DNA from: JBOGZD01 sp050697155
GTDB taxonomy: Bacteria; Actinomycetota; Thermoleophilia; Solirubrobacterales; 70-9
Direction of reading: 5' to 3'
Length of the DNA: 28,145 bases
Assembly: GCA_050697155.1 (NCBI GenBank)
Contig: JBOGZD010000024.1
Coordinates: forward strand, 1 to 28,145
Part shown: positions 6,759 through 14,947 of the stretch, one piece after another
How positions within the stretch are numbered: the stretch's first letter is position 1
How the letters are laid out: each line of letters opens with the position of its first letter
The notes under the pieces: model-generated
What the model was told of the DNA's origin: nothing
Database searches by the model: none
Seen by the model: the letters and a program-made list of their open reading frames with translations, nothing else
Translations under genes and position numbers: made by a program

Positions 6759-8222
6759 GTGCGGGTGTCCGAGCGGCTTCGCGGCCTCCGGCCGACGGAG
6801 CCCGCCCACTGGGTTCTCGCCGGGATGGTCGCCGCCGGCGTGCTCGTCCGCTGCTTCGCGGCCGTCTCCTGGTGGCCGGCCGGGACCACGCTGCCGGACT
6901 CGATCCTCTATGCGTCCTATGCCGAGGACAACCCCCTTGACAGCGCCCAGCACCCCGCCGGGTACTCGGCGGCACTCGCCCTGCTCGGTGTCGTCAGTCG
7001 CGAGGTGGCGGTTCCCGTGTTGCTCCAGCACCTCAGCGGCATCGCGTCGGCGCTGCTCCTCTACGCCGCCGTGCGCCGGCTCACGGGCTCTCCCTGGCCG
7101 GCGCTCGCCCCGGCGGCCGTGGTGCTCCTGAACGCCGACCTCGTCTTCCTCGAGCACACGGTGATGTCGGAGAGCCTCTTCCTGCTGGTCCTCTCCGCGG
7201 CCCTCTACGCGGCGGTGCGCTCCATCGACGCCCCGGAGCCGAGCTGGCGCTGGGCGCTCGCCTGCGGGGCCCTGGTCGCCCTCGCGGCCGTCATCCGGTC
7301 GGCCGGGCTCTTCGCCCTTCCGGTGGTCGTGCTCGCGGTGCTGCTCTGCCGGCCGGGGCCCTGGCGGTCGAACTGGAGGCCGCCCGCCGCGATCGCCGGG
7401 GCAGCGGCCGTCCTTCTGCTCGGCTACGCGACCGCGAGCAGCGCGGTCAACGGCCGCTTCGAGCTCGCCCCCGCGCAGGGCTGGCACCTCTACGGGCGGG
7501 TTGCCCCGTTCGCCGACTGCGCCCGGTTCGAGCCGCCCGAGGACACCGAGTCGCTGTGCGAATCGACCCCGCCCGAGAAGCGCCCGGGGCTCGACTACTA
7601 CATCTTCGACGGGACCGCGCCCGCCTTCAGGGAGTTCGGGGCTCTCGGCGAGCAGGACGGCAAGCTGGGCTCGTTCGCCCGCGCGGCGATCCTCAACCAG
7701 CCCGGCGACTACCTGAGCGCCGTCTGGGACGACATCAGCGGCTTCTACGTCCCCGGCGGCTATCCGTTTCGCCGCGGTGCCGGCTCGGACCTCGATCCCC
7801 AGCTCGACTGGCGGTGGCCGCTGCTGCCGGTGGCCGTTGAGGTGCCCACCACCGAGCGCGAGATCGAGCTCGGCATGGAGGGCTTCTTCAACCCCTTCTC
7901 GGTCGATCCCGACCCGGGTGGCCTCGAGCAGCTTCGCGACTACCAGACCGTGTTCCGGTTCGGCGCCACGGCGCTGGCGATCACCACCGCGCTCTCGCTG
8001 CTCGGGTTGCTGATCGGACCGCGCCGCAACCGGGTCGCCGTGCTGCTGTTCGGGGTGGGCGGGCTCGCGATCCTGCTGCTGCCGGCGCTGAGCGTGCAGT
8101 ACGCGGCCCGCTACATGGTCCCGGTCGCGCCCCTGCTCGCCGCCGGGGCGGCGATCAGCGTGCTCTCCGCCTGGCGCCGCGGGGATGGGGGCCGGCGGCG
8201 GCTGGGTACGATCGCGCCGTGA
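6759..8222 (+). CDS. Polytopic GT-C-like glycosyltransferase, paralog 1
   Basis: This is a 487-residue membrane protein with an N-terminal helix (about 17-37), an extracytoplasmic loop with D47 and the motif QHPAGYSA (64-71), then about eight more hydrophobic segments. The loop acidic residue and HP motif recall the PMT/ArnT-type GT-C fold, whose members move sugars from polyprenyl phosphate donors onto acceptors outside the membrane. LEHTVMSES (131-139) resembles a second GT-C acidic loop. A soluble region from about 230 to 390 contains GWHLYGRVAPFADC and LCE, giving two conserved cysteines. GTG 6759 is chosen by analogy with its paralogs and the -10 box; ATG 6720 is an alternative. Paralogs lie at 9854 and 11320. 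Donor and acceptor are unknown. Confidence 0.75.
   Translation: MRVSERLRGLRPTEPAHWVLAGMVAAGVLVRCFAAVSWWPAGTTLPDSILYASYAEDNPLDSAQHPAGYSAALALLGVVSREVAVPVLLQHLSGIASALLLYAAVRRLTGSPWPALAPAAVVLLNADLVFLEHTVMSESLFLLVLSAALYAAVRSIDAPEPSWRWALACGALVALAAVIRSAGLFALPVVVLAVLLCRPGPWRSNWRPPAAIAGAAAVLLLGYATASSAVNGRFELAPAQGWHLYGRVAPFADCARFEPPEDTESLCESTPPEKRPGLDYYIFDGTAPAFREFGALGEQDGKLGSFARAAILNQPGDYLSAVWDDISGFYVPGGYPFRRGAGSDLDPQLDWRWPLLPVAVEVPTTEREIELGMEGFFNPFSVDPDPGGLEQLRDYQTVFRFGATALAITTALSLLGLLIGPRRNRVAVLLFGVGGLAILLLPALSVQYAARYMVPVAPLLAAGAAISVLSAWRRGDGGRRRLGTIAP
8207..8218 (+). promoter_or_regulatory. Possible leaderless -10 box of the GtrB-like gene
   Basis: TACGAT (8207-8212) lies 6 bases before GTG 8219 inside the end of the previous gene. 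No Shine-Dalgarno sequence precedes the GTG. Translational coupling is an alternative, since the two frames overlap. Confidence 0.3.
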
Positions 8223-9253
8223 AATTGGTCATCCAGATCCCGTGCCTGAACGAGGAGCGCACGCTGCCGCGGGTGCTGGGCGAGCTGCCGCGCGAGCTGC
8301 CCGGCTTCGACGCGGTCGAGTGGCTGGTGATCGACGACGGCTCCACCGATCGCACCTCGGACGTCGCGCGGGAGGGCGACGTGGACCACCTCGTCAGGCT
8401 GACGAACAACAAGGGCCTCGCCGCCGCGTTCCAGGCCGGCCTCGACGCCGCGCTGAAGCTCGGCGCGGACGTGATCGTCAACACCGACGCCGACAACCAG
8501 TACCGGGCCACGGACATCCCGCGGCTCGTGGCGCCGATCCTCGAGGGGCGCGCGGACATGGTGGTGGGCAGCCGCTCGATCGAGGAGATCGAGCACTTCT
8601 CGCGCACGAAGAAGCTGCTCCAGCGGCTCGGCAGCTGGGTCGTGCGGCGGGCCTCGCGCACCGACGTCCCCGACGCGACCTCGGGGTTTCGCGCCTACAA
8701 CCGCGAGGCAGCGCTGCAGCTCCTCGTCGTCTCGAACTTCACCTACACCCTCGAGAGCCTGATTCAAGCCCGGCGGACCCTGGTGGCCGTCGAGCACGTC
8801 CCGATCACGACCAACCCGCAGCTCCGCGAGTCACGGCTCTTCGACTCCACCGGCGCCTACGTCCGCCGCAACGCGCTCGCCGTCTTCCGCGCCTACGTGC
8901 TCTACGAGCCGCTGCGCTTCTTCTCGCGGGTCGCGGCGGTCCTGCTGCTCGGGGCGCTCGCCGCGTGGACGCCCTTCCTGCTCGACTTCATCCGCACCGG
9001 CGACACGAGCGGCCACGTGCAGTCGCTGATCGCGGGCGCGGTCCTGGCGGTGGTCGGCGTGCAGATGCTCGCCCTCGGGATCGTCGGCGACGCGCTCGCG
9101 GGCCAGCGGGCGATCGGACAGCGGATCTACGAGCGGGTTCGCCGGCTCGAGCTCGAGGCGGGCGTCAGGCCGGCGCACTACGAGCCGGGTCGCCGGGACC
9201 TTCGGGTCGAGCGCCTCGAGGAGCTCGAGGTCGAGCGCTCCGGGCCGCGATGA
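8219..9253 (+). CDS. GT2 glycosyltransferase, GtrB/DPM-like, with C-terminal membrane anchor
   Basis: This 344-residue family 2 glycosyltransferase has a nucleotide-sugar site IQIPCLNEE (5-13), VIDDGSTDRT (37-46) and the metal-binding DAD in NTDADNQY (88-95), followed by SGFRAYNREA. Two hydrophobic segments near 236-300 form a membrane anchor, as in enzymes that charge polyprenyl phosphate with a sugar at the cytoplasmic face. It overlaps the first GT-C-like gene and the methyltransferase gene (ATGA), so it belongs to their operon. The obvious inference is that it makes the lipid-linked sugar that the neighbouring GT-C-like proteins use. The sugar cannot be read from the sequence. Confidence 0.85.
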   Translation: MKLVIQIPCLNEERTLPRVLGELPRELPGFDAVEWLVIDDGSTDRTSDVAREGDVDHLVRLTNNKGLAAAFQAGLDAALKLGADVIVNTDADNQYRATDIPRLVAPILEGRADMVVGSRSIEEIEHFSRTKKLLQRLGSWVVRRASRTDVPDATSGFRAYNREAALQLLVVSNFTYTLESLIQARRTLVAVEHVPITTNPQLRESRLFDSTGAYVRRNALAVFRAYVLYEPLRFFSRVAAVLLLGALAAWTPFLLDFIRTGDTSGHVQSLIAGAVLAVVGVQMLALGIVGDALAGQRAIGQRIYERVRRLELEAGVRPAHYEPGRRDLRVERLEELEVERSGPR

Positions 9254-9852
9254 GCGGCCCGGCCGGAAACGTCTACGACAAGTACGCGTCCTCGAATCCG
9301 ATTGAGAGGCGGCTGGTGCGGGGCTTCATCGATCGCGTCGGCGAGCTTGTCTCGCTGACCGGTGCCCGCGCGGTTCACGAGGTCGGGTGCGGCGAGGGTG
9401 AGATCGCGATCGCCCTCGCGGGCCGCGGCCTAGCGGTGCGCGGCTCTGACGTCTCGGCCGAGGTCGTCGAGGAGGCGAGGCGGCGGGCCGCGGAGGCCGG
9501 GCTGGATGTCGCCTACCGGGCGGCGTCGATCGAGGAGCTGTCCGCGCCCGCCGACGCGGCCGAGCTCGTGCTCTGCTGCGAGGTGCTCGAGCACCTACCG
9601 GATCCCGAGCGGGGGCTCGACGCGCTTGCGGGGCTGGCGCAGCCATGGCTGCTCGCGAGCGTTCCCCGCGAGCCGCTGTGGCGAGCGCTGAACCTCGCCC
9701 GCGGCGCCTACATTCGCGAGCTCGGCAACACGCCGGGTCATCTCAACCACTGGTCCCGGCGCGGATTCCTGCGCTTCCTCGCCCGCCGGCTCGAGATCGT
9801 CGAGGTCCGCGCCCCGCTGCCCTGGACGATGGCCCTCTGCCGGGCGGCGTGA
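9250..9852 (+). CDS. Class I SAM-dependent methyltransferase
   Basis: This 200-residue protein has SAM-binding motif I VHEVGCGEGEIA (43-54), an acidic motif II residue in VRGSDVSAE and a post-motif CCEVLEHLPDPERGL typical of small-molecule methyltransferases of the UbiE/Methyltransf_11 group. It starts ATG 9250, overlapping the GT2 stop as ATGA. The final third, with HLNHWSRRGFLRFL, is characteristic of methyltransferases in polysaccharide clusters. Methylation of a sugar or lipid-linked glycan is inferred from context. Confidence 0.85.
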   Translation: MSGPAGNVYDKYASSNPIERRLVRGFIDRVGELVSLTGARAVHEVGCGEGEIAIALAGRGLAVRGSDVSAEVVEEARRRAAEAGLDVAYRAASIEELSAPADAAELVLCCEVLEHLPDPERGLDALAGLAQPWLLASVPREPLWRALNLARGAYIRELGNTPGHLNHWSRRGFLRFLARRLEIVEVRAPLPWTMALCRAA

Positions 9853-9853
9853 C

Positions 9854-11323
9854 GTGCGGGGAGCCGCCGAGCGCACGCTGAACGCGGTCCGGGCCTTCTG
9901 GCCGACGGGGGCTCCCGGCTGGATCCTGCTCGGACTGGTCGTCGCGGGCCTCGTCGTCCGCGGGTTCGCGGCCTATGCCTGGTCGCCGACCGTGCACTCG
10001 CTCGCCGACTCGAGCCCGTACGCCGGCTACGCGGCCTCGAATCCGCTCGACAACCCCCAGCACCCGGCCGGCTACTCGGCCTTCCTGGCGATGGTCGGCG
10101 TCGTCTCCCGAGAGATCACGGTGACGATGGTGCTCCAGGGCCTGCTCGGACTCGCATCGGCGCTGCTGCTGTTCGCGGCCACCCGGCGGATCGCCGGGCC
10201 GTGGCCGGCGCTCGTCCCGGCCGCGGTGGTCCTGCTCGGCGGCGACCAGGTGCTGCTCGAGCGGGCGGTCATGTCCGAGACCCTGTTCACCTTCGTCCTC
10301 GCCGCGGCGCTGTATGCCTGCGTGCGCGCCTTCGAGCGGGAGGAGCCGTGGTGGGGGTGGCCGCTCGCCGCCGGCGTCCTCGTCGCGCTGACGGCGACGG
10401 TGCGCTCGGCCGGGACGTTCCTGGTCCCGGTCGCGGTGGTGGCGCTGCTCTTCTCGCGGCCGCGGCCGTGGCTGCCGCGCTGGCGACCGGTTGCCGCCCT
10501 CGCCGCCGGGGCGGCGGCGGTGCTGATCGCCTACGCGGGGGCGAACGCCGCCGCCCGGGGAAGCTTCGAGCTCGGCCCGTCCCAGGGCTGGCACCTGTAC
10601 AGCCGCGCGGCGAGCTTCGCCGACTGCGACCTGTTCACGCCGCCGGAGGGCACCGAGGGCCTCTGCGAGGAAAAGCCGCCCGAGAGGCGACTCGGCGGCA
10701 GCTGGTACACCTTCAACCCCAAGTCCCCGGTGGTGCGCGAGTTCGGGCACATCGGCAACGAGGACGAGTTGGTGGGGCAGTGGGCGCGGGAAGCGATCCT
10801 GTCCCAGCCCGGCTCGTACCTGCGCCTGGTCTGGCGTGACTTCCGGGCGTTCTTCGTTCCCACCTCGCACGGCGGCCCGCTCTTCAGCGGGCACGGCCTC
10901 GACCCGACGCTCGACTGGCGCGTCCCGCTGGTCTTCGTTGACGCGCACTCGCGCGACACGCTGCGCAACACCGAGGCCGGCATCGAGTCCTTCTTCGACG
11001 ACTTCGAGATCGAGATCGTCCCCTCCGCGCTCGAGACGCTCCACGACTACCAGCGTGTCTTCCGCTTCGGGGCGACCGCGCTCAGCGCGTGCGCGATCCT
11101 CGCGCTGCTCGGGCTCTTCGTCGGTCCTCGCAGGAGCCGCGTCGGCGTCTTCCTGCTCGCCGCGGGCAGCGTCGCGTTGCTCGTCTCGCCGGCGATCGCC
11201 GGGATCTACGTCGGCCGCTACACGGTGCCGCTCGCCGGGCCGATGGCCGCCGCGGGCGCGATCGCGGCCGTCCAGCTCTTGCGCGTCGAGCGGGCGCGCC
11301 GCGCCGTGGGGAGGTCCGCGTGA
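9854..11323 (+). CDS. Polytopic GT-C-like glycosyltransferase, paralog 2
   Basis: This 489-residue protein is clearly homologous to those at 6759 and 11320. The first extracytoplasmic loop holds D52 and NPLDNPQHPAGYSAF (63-77). LERAVMSET follows, as does the soluble segment GWHLYSRAASFADC with LCE and PPERR. At least nine hydrophobic segments are visible, ending in IYVGRYTVPLAGPMAAAGAI. GTG 9854 lies one base after the methyltransferase stop, without a ribosome-binding site, consistent with coupling. In the 131-139-equivalent motif it has R where the other two have H. Function as for paralog 1, by inference. Confidence 0.78.
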   Translation: MRGAAERTLNAVRAFWPTGAPGWILLGLVVAGLVVRGFAAYAWSPTVHSLADSSPYAGYAASNPLDNPQHPAGYSAFLAMVGVVSREITVTMVLQGLLGLASALLLFAATRRIAGPWPALVPAAVVLLGGDQVLLERAVMSETLFTFVLAAALYACVRAFEREEPWWGWPLAAGVLVALTATVRSAGTFLVPVAVVALLFSRPRPWLPRWRPVAALAAGAAAVLIAYAGANAAARGSFELGPSQGWHLYSRAASFADCDLFTPPEGTEGLCEEKPPERRLGGSWYTFNPKSPVVREFGHIGNEDELVGQWAREAILSQPGSYLRLVWRDFRAFFVPTSHGGPLFSGHGLDPTLDWRVPLVFVDAHSRDTLRNTEAGIESFFDDFEIEIVPSALETLHDYQRVFRFGATALSACAILALLGLFVGPRRSRVGVFLLAAGSVALLVSPAIAGIYVGRYTVPLAGPMAAAGAIAAVQLLRVERARRAVGRSA

Positions 11324-12828
11324 GCGGCGTCGCCGCGACGTTGCGCGGGCTGATCGCGGATGGCACGTGGCGAAGGCGGCTCGCCGCAGGGTTCGGAAGG
11401 CTGCGGCCGACGAGCACGGCCGAGGCGCTGCTGCTGGTCCTCGTCCTCGCGGGCATCTGGTTGCGGATCGCCGCCGCCGTCTCCTGGTGGCCGGTGACGA
11501 CGACGCTGTCGGACGCCTGGCCCTACGCCTTCTACGCCGAGACCGGTCCGTTCGACAATCCCCAGCACCCGCCGGGCTACTCGGCGCTGCTCGCGCTGGT
11601 CGGGGTCGTCACCCGTGAGGTCGCCGTTCCGGTGCTGCTTCAGCACCTGCTCGGGATCGCCTCGGCGCTGCTTCTCTTCGCCGCCGTTCGCCGGCTCACC
11701 GGCTCCCCCTGGCCGGGGCTCGTGCCGGCGGCGGTCGTGCTGCTCAACGGCGACCAGATCTACCTCGAGCACTCGATCATGTCCGAGGGCCCTTTCGTCT
11801 TCCTGGTCTCGGGGTCGTTGTACGCGTGCGTGCGGGCGCTCGACGAGCCGCAGCCGTGGTGGCGCTGGCCGCTCGCGGCGGCCGGGCTGGCCGTCGCGGC
11901 GACCACCGTGCGCGCCGTGGGCGTCTTCCTGATCGCAGGGCTGATCGCGGCGCTGGTCGTCTCCCGCCCGCGACCGTGGCTGCCGAACTGGCGCACTCCG
12001 GCGGTGATCGCCGGCGTGGCGGTCGCCCTCCTGGTCCCCTACGTGACGGTCATCGTGGCGAACGGGGACAGCTTCGGGATTGCGCCCTCGTCGGGCTGGC
12101 ACCTGTACCACCGGGTCGCGCCGTTCGCCGACTGCGAGGAGTTCACGCCCCCCGAGGGGACCGAGGCGCTCTGCGAGTCGACCCCGCCCGCCGAGCGGCT
12201 GGGCGGCGACTTCTACCTCTTCGATCCCGAATCTCCCGCGGTGCGCGAGTTCGAGTTCATCGGCAGGGAGGATCGCCAGGTGGGCGCGTTCGCGCGTCAG
12301 GTGGTCCTCAGCCAGCCGACCGACTACCTGGAGGCGGTGTGGCTCGACCTGCGCGCATTCTTCGTCCCCAGCGCCCACGCACAGATCCCGTTCTCCGGTG
12401 GAGCGCTCGACCCGCAGCTCAACTGGTCCGCGGCGCTGCCGCCCTACCCGAACCTCGACCCGCGGACCGAGGTCGACACCGAGCGCGGCATGGAGACCTT
12501 CTTCGACGACTTCAGCGTCAGCAAGAACCGGGCCGGGCTCGAGCTCCTGCGGGACGTTCAGCGGGTCCTGCGCTTCGGAGCCACGGGGCTCGTGATCACC
12601 ACCGCGCTCACCCTGCTCGGGCTGCTGATCGGCGCCCGCCGCGAGCGCGTCGGCGTGCTGCTGTTCGGCGTCGGCGGCCTGGCGCTGCTCGCCGCCCCGA
12701 CGCTGAGCGGGGTCTACGTCGGGCGCTACATGGTCCCACTCGCCGGCCTGCTCGCCGCGGGCGCGGCGATCGCCGCGACCTCGATCGTGCGCGCCGAGGC
12801 GGACCGCAGGCGAGTGGAGGACGGATAG
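11320..12828 (+). CDS. Polytopic GT-C-like glycosyltransferase, paralog 3
   Basis: This 502-residue protein starts GTG 11320, overlapping the previous stop as GTGA. It has D65 and DNPQHPPGYSAL (79-90; the HPP form is closest to PMT/ArnT proteins), LEHSIMSEG, GWHLYHRVAPFADC and ALCESTPPAER. It is closest to paralog 1: both share WWP.TTL.D, AVRRLTGSPWP and the C-terminal LLFGVGGLA segment, while paralog 2 differs more. That suggests more than one duplication event. The gene ends 15 bases from the convergent methyltransferase. Confidence 0.78.
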   Translation: MSGVAATLRGLIADGTWRRRLAAGFGRLRPTSTAEALLLVLVLAGIWLRIAAAVSWWPVTTTLSDAWPYAFYAETGPFDNPQHPPGYSALLALVGVVTREVAVPVLLQHLLGIASALLLFAAVRRLTGSPWPGLVPAAVVLLNGDQIYLEHSIMSEGPFVFLVSGSLYACVRALDEPQPWWRWPLAAAGLAVAATTVRAVGVFLIAGLIAALVVSRPRPWLPNWRTPAVIAGVAVALLVPYVTVIVANGDSFGIAPSSGWHLYHRVAPFADCEEFTPPEGTEALCESTPPAERLGGDFYLFDPESPAVREFEFIGREDRQVGAFARQVVLSQPTDYLEAVWLDLRAFFVPSAHAQIPFSGGALDPQLNWSAALPPYPNLDPRTEVDTERGMETFFDDFSVSKNRAGLELLRDVQRVLRFGATGLVITTALTLLGLLIGARRERVGVLLFGVGGLALLAAPTLSGVYVGRYMVPLAGLLAAGAAIAATSIVRAEADRRRVEDG

Positions 12829-12843
12829 GCCTTCCGGCCCCGG

Positions 12844-13560
12844 TCAGGCCGACACCCGGGCACGGACGATCAGGCTCAGGCCCACAGGGGGCCGGCGGCG
12901 CTGTTCGACCGGGCGCCAGGCGCGGACCACCGGCTCGTAGAGGCGCAGCGAGCGCCCACCGATACCGGGCCCGCCGATGCGGCTCTTCAACCACCACGCG
13001 GGCACGCCGGGGAGGTTGAAGGGGTAGATCTCGTCGATCTCGAACCCCGCGGCGGAGACCAGTTGCGCCAGCGAATCGCGCTCGTAGCGGCGCTCGTGCC
13101 CGTAGGCGCGGTCGAGGGGCCCGAACAGCCGCGGGTTGGCGGGCACCAGCAGGCCGAGCCGGCCACCGGGCCGAAGCGCAGCAGCCAGCGCGCGCAGCGC
13201 GCCGGCGTGATCGGGGATGTGCTCGAGCACGTTCTGGCAGAGGACGAAATCGAACGCTCCCGAGCTGCGCTCGAGCGTGGGCGAGCCCGGCACCTCCTCG
13301 GCCGCGAGCTCGACCCGCGGATCGGCGGCGAACCTGCTGCGCAGCTCCGCCATGCAGGCCGCCTCGGGCTCGACCAGCAGCAGCCGGTCCACCCCGCGGG
13401 AGAGGATCCGCTCGCTGAAGGTGCCGATCCCGGCCCCGATCTCGGCCACGCTGCCGGCGATCGCGTCCTCGAACTGCTCGAAGATCCAGTCGCAGTAGCG
13501 GCGCGCCGCCGCGAGGTTCTGGAGGTCCCAGAGCTCGCCTCCGGCGTCCTCTGCGGTCAA
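12844..13560 (-). CDS. Class I SAM-dependent methyltransferase
   Basis: This 238-residue protein starts at TTG 13560 behind a good GGGAAGGAT site, overlapping the GT2 stop as TTGA. It has SAM motif I VAEIGAGIGTFSE (38-50), LLLVEPEAA and FVLCQNVLEHIPDHAGAL. The late part includes AYGHERRYERDSLAQLV and FNLPGVPAWW, motifs I associate with methyltransferases paired with GT2 enzymes in glycan clusters. It may methylate a lipid-linked sugar. It is not close to the methyltransferase at 9250 beyond the shared fold. Confidence 0.85.
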   Translation of the reverse strand: MTAEDAGGELWDLQNLAAARRYCDWIFEQFEDAIAGSVAEIGAGIGTFSERILSRGVDRLLLVEPEAACMAELRSRFAADPRVELAAEEVPGSPTLERSSGAFDFVLCQNVLEHIPDHAGALRALAAALRPGGRLGLLVPANPRLFGPLDRAYGHERRYERDSLAQLVSAAGFEIDEIYPFNLPGVPAWWLKSRIGGPGIGGRSLRLYEPVVRAWRPVEQRRRPPVGLSLIVRARVSA

Positions 13561-14267
13561 TCGATCCTTCCCGCGGCCGAGTCGACCCGGCAGCGGGCCA
13601 GGGTGCGCAGGACGCGGAAGCCGTCGAGCGCCGTCAGCTTCTTGCCCTCCTCGCGGCGGCGCGCTCGGTAGGTGACCGGGACCTCGTAGATCCGTGCGTT
13701 CCGGCGCAGCAGCGCGGCGGCGATCTCCGGCTCGATCGCGAATCCCGGCTCGCGCAGCGGCAGGGAGCGGAAAAGGTCGGTCCTGATCGCCTTGTGGCAG
13801 GTCATCAGGTCGGCGAGGTAGCAGTTGTAGAGCAGGTTCGCGGCCAGGGTGACGAGCTTGTTGCCGAGCACGTAGACGAAGCTGAACGAGTTGTGGGCGG
13901 CGAAGCCGCGGACGCCGAAGACCGCGTCCGCCTCGCCCGCCTCGAGCGCCGGCAGCAGGTCGGCGATCTCGGTCGGGTCGTACTCGAGATCGGCGTCCAT
14001 GATCGTGGTCACGGACCCGCTCGCCTGCGCCAGGCCGGTGCGCAGCGCCGCGCCCTTGCCGAGGTTCCGCTCGTGGCTGAGCAGTCGCACCGAGTCGGTC
14101 CAGTCGCGGTCGCGGAGCAGGTCCCCGGTGCCGTCGGTGGAGCCGTCGTCGATCACGATCAGCTCGCGGTCGCTCACCGGGAGGCGCGCCTCGAGCACCC
14201 GCTCGATCGCCCGCTCGACGGTCGGGCGCTCGTTGAACACCGGCATCAGCACGGTCAGGGAGTCCAC
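13557..14267 (-). CDS. GT2 glycosyltransferase, dolichyl-phosphate mannose synthase-like
   Basis: This 236-residue family 2 glycosyltransferase is without a membrane anchor. The nucleotide-sugar site is VLMPVFNERPT (6-16) and VIDDGSTDGT (38-47), the metal site is DAD 91-93 in IMDADLEYDP, and the acceptor region is DLMTCHKAIRTDLF with PGFAIEPEIAA. This pattern matches short DPM1-like enzymes that transfer a sugar to polyprenyl phosphate. GTG 14267 is the start. It and the overlapping methyltransferase form a two-gene unit converging on the GT-C-like genes. Confidence 0.88.
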   Translation of the reverse strand: MDSLTVLMPVFNERPTVERAIERVLEARLPVSDRELIVIDDGSTDGTGDLLRDRDWTDSVRLLSHERNLGKGAALRTGLAQASGSVTTIMDADLEYDPTEIADLLPALEAGEADAVFGVRGFAAHNSFSFVYVLGNKLVTLAANLLYNCYLADLMTCHKAIRTDLFRSLPLREPGFAIEPEIAAALLRRNARIYEVPVTYRARRREEGKKLTALDGFRVLRTLARCRVDSAAGRID

Positions 14268-14282
14268 GGGCGGGGCACAATA
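14268..14282 (-). promoter_or_regulatory. Leaderless-type -10 box of the GT2-methyltransferase unit
   Basis: On the minus strand TATTGT (14282-14277) is 9 bases from GTG 14267, with no ribosome-binding site between them. No -35 box is evident. Confidence 0.35.
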
Positions 14283-14313
14283 GCGGCGCCCCGAACGCCC
14301 GCTCGGCCGCTGC

Positions 14314-14943
14314 TTAGGGCTCGATCAGGCCCCGCCTGATCGCGTAGCGGACCAACTCCACCCGGTCGCGCATGCCGAGCTTGCGCATCGCGTTCGAGCG
14401 GTGGTTCTCGACCGTCTTCTCGGAGAGGTGGAGGATCCCGGCGATCTCCTTGTTGGTGTGCGCCTCGGCGACCAGCTTCACGACCTCCTCCTCGCGCGGG
14501 GTGAGCTCCGTGGTCCGGCCGCTGGTCTCGCCGAGCACGTCCTTGATCAGCGCCCGCTGGGCCTCGGGGGTGAGGAACGGTTCACCGCGCTCGACCGCGC
14601 GCACGGCCTCGAGCAGGTCGACGTCGGCCTGCGCCTTGAGCACGTAGCCCGAGGCGCCCGCCTTCAGCGCCTCGAACAGATAGCGCTCGTCGTCGTACAT
14701 CGACAGGATCAGCACCGCCACGTCGGGGGCCTGCTCGCGGATCTCGCGGGTGGCCTGCAGCCCGGTGAGCTTCGGCATCTTCACGTCGAGGATCGCGAGG
14801 TCGGGGCGCTCGCGGATCGCGACGTCGCGCGCGGTCGCGCCGTCGGCGGCCTCGGCGACGACCTCGATGTCGCCCTGGCGCTCGAGCAGCATCCGCAGCC
14901 CGGAGCGGACGATGCCGTGGTCGTCTGCGATCAGGACCCGCAT
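14314..14943 (-). CDS. NarL/LuxR-family response regulator
   Basis: This 209-residue protein has a receiver domain with acidic pocket D7/D8, phospho-acceptor D53 (LAILDVKMP) and the lysine in GYVLKAQA, followed by a GerE/LuxR DNA-binding domain at about 145-205 (LTPREEEVVKLVAEAHTNKEIA, with VENHRSNAMRKLG as recognition helix). It starts at ATG 14943, four bases after the kinase stop. GGAGGG within the kinase end may be its ribosome site. An upstream ATG at 14985 would add 14 residues not belonging to the receiver fold. It forms a two-component pair with the gene at 14948. Confidence 0.93.
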   Translation of the reverse strand: MRVLIADDHGIVRSGLRMLLERQGDIEVVAEAADGATARDVAIRERPDLAILDVKMPKLTGLQATREIREQAPDVAVLILSMYDDERYLFEALKAGASGYVLKAQADVDLLEAVRAVERGEPFLTPEAQRALIKDVLGETSGRTTELTPREEEVVKLVAEAHTNKEIAGILHLSEKTVENHRSNAMRKLGMRDRVELVRYAIRRGLIEP

Positions 14944-14947
14944 CGTC

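Noticed and set aside
12829..12855. Possible terminator hairpin between paralog 3 and the convergent methyltransferase
   Set aside because: Only a 5-bp GGCCT/AGGCC pairing is visible, overlapping coding sequence, too weak to call.
13561..14280. Longer N-terminus for the methyltransferase ending at 12844
   Set aside because: The extra sequence is the out-of-frame shadow of the GT2 gene; TTG 13560 has a ribosome site and overlaps the GT2 stop.
14282..14311. AGCGGC/GCCGCT inverted repeat after the response regulator
   Set aside because: The 6-bp arms are GC-only and overlap the GT2 promoter region; not distinguishable from background in this GC-rich DNA.
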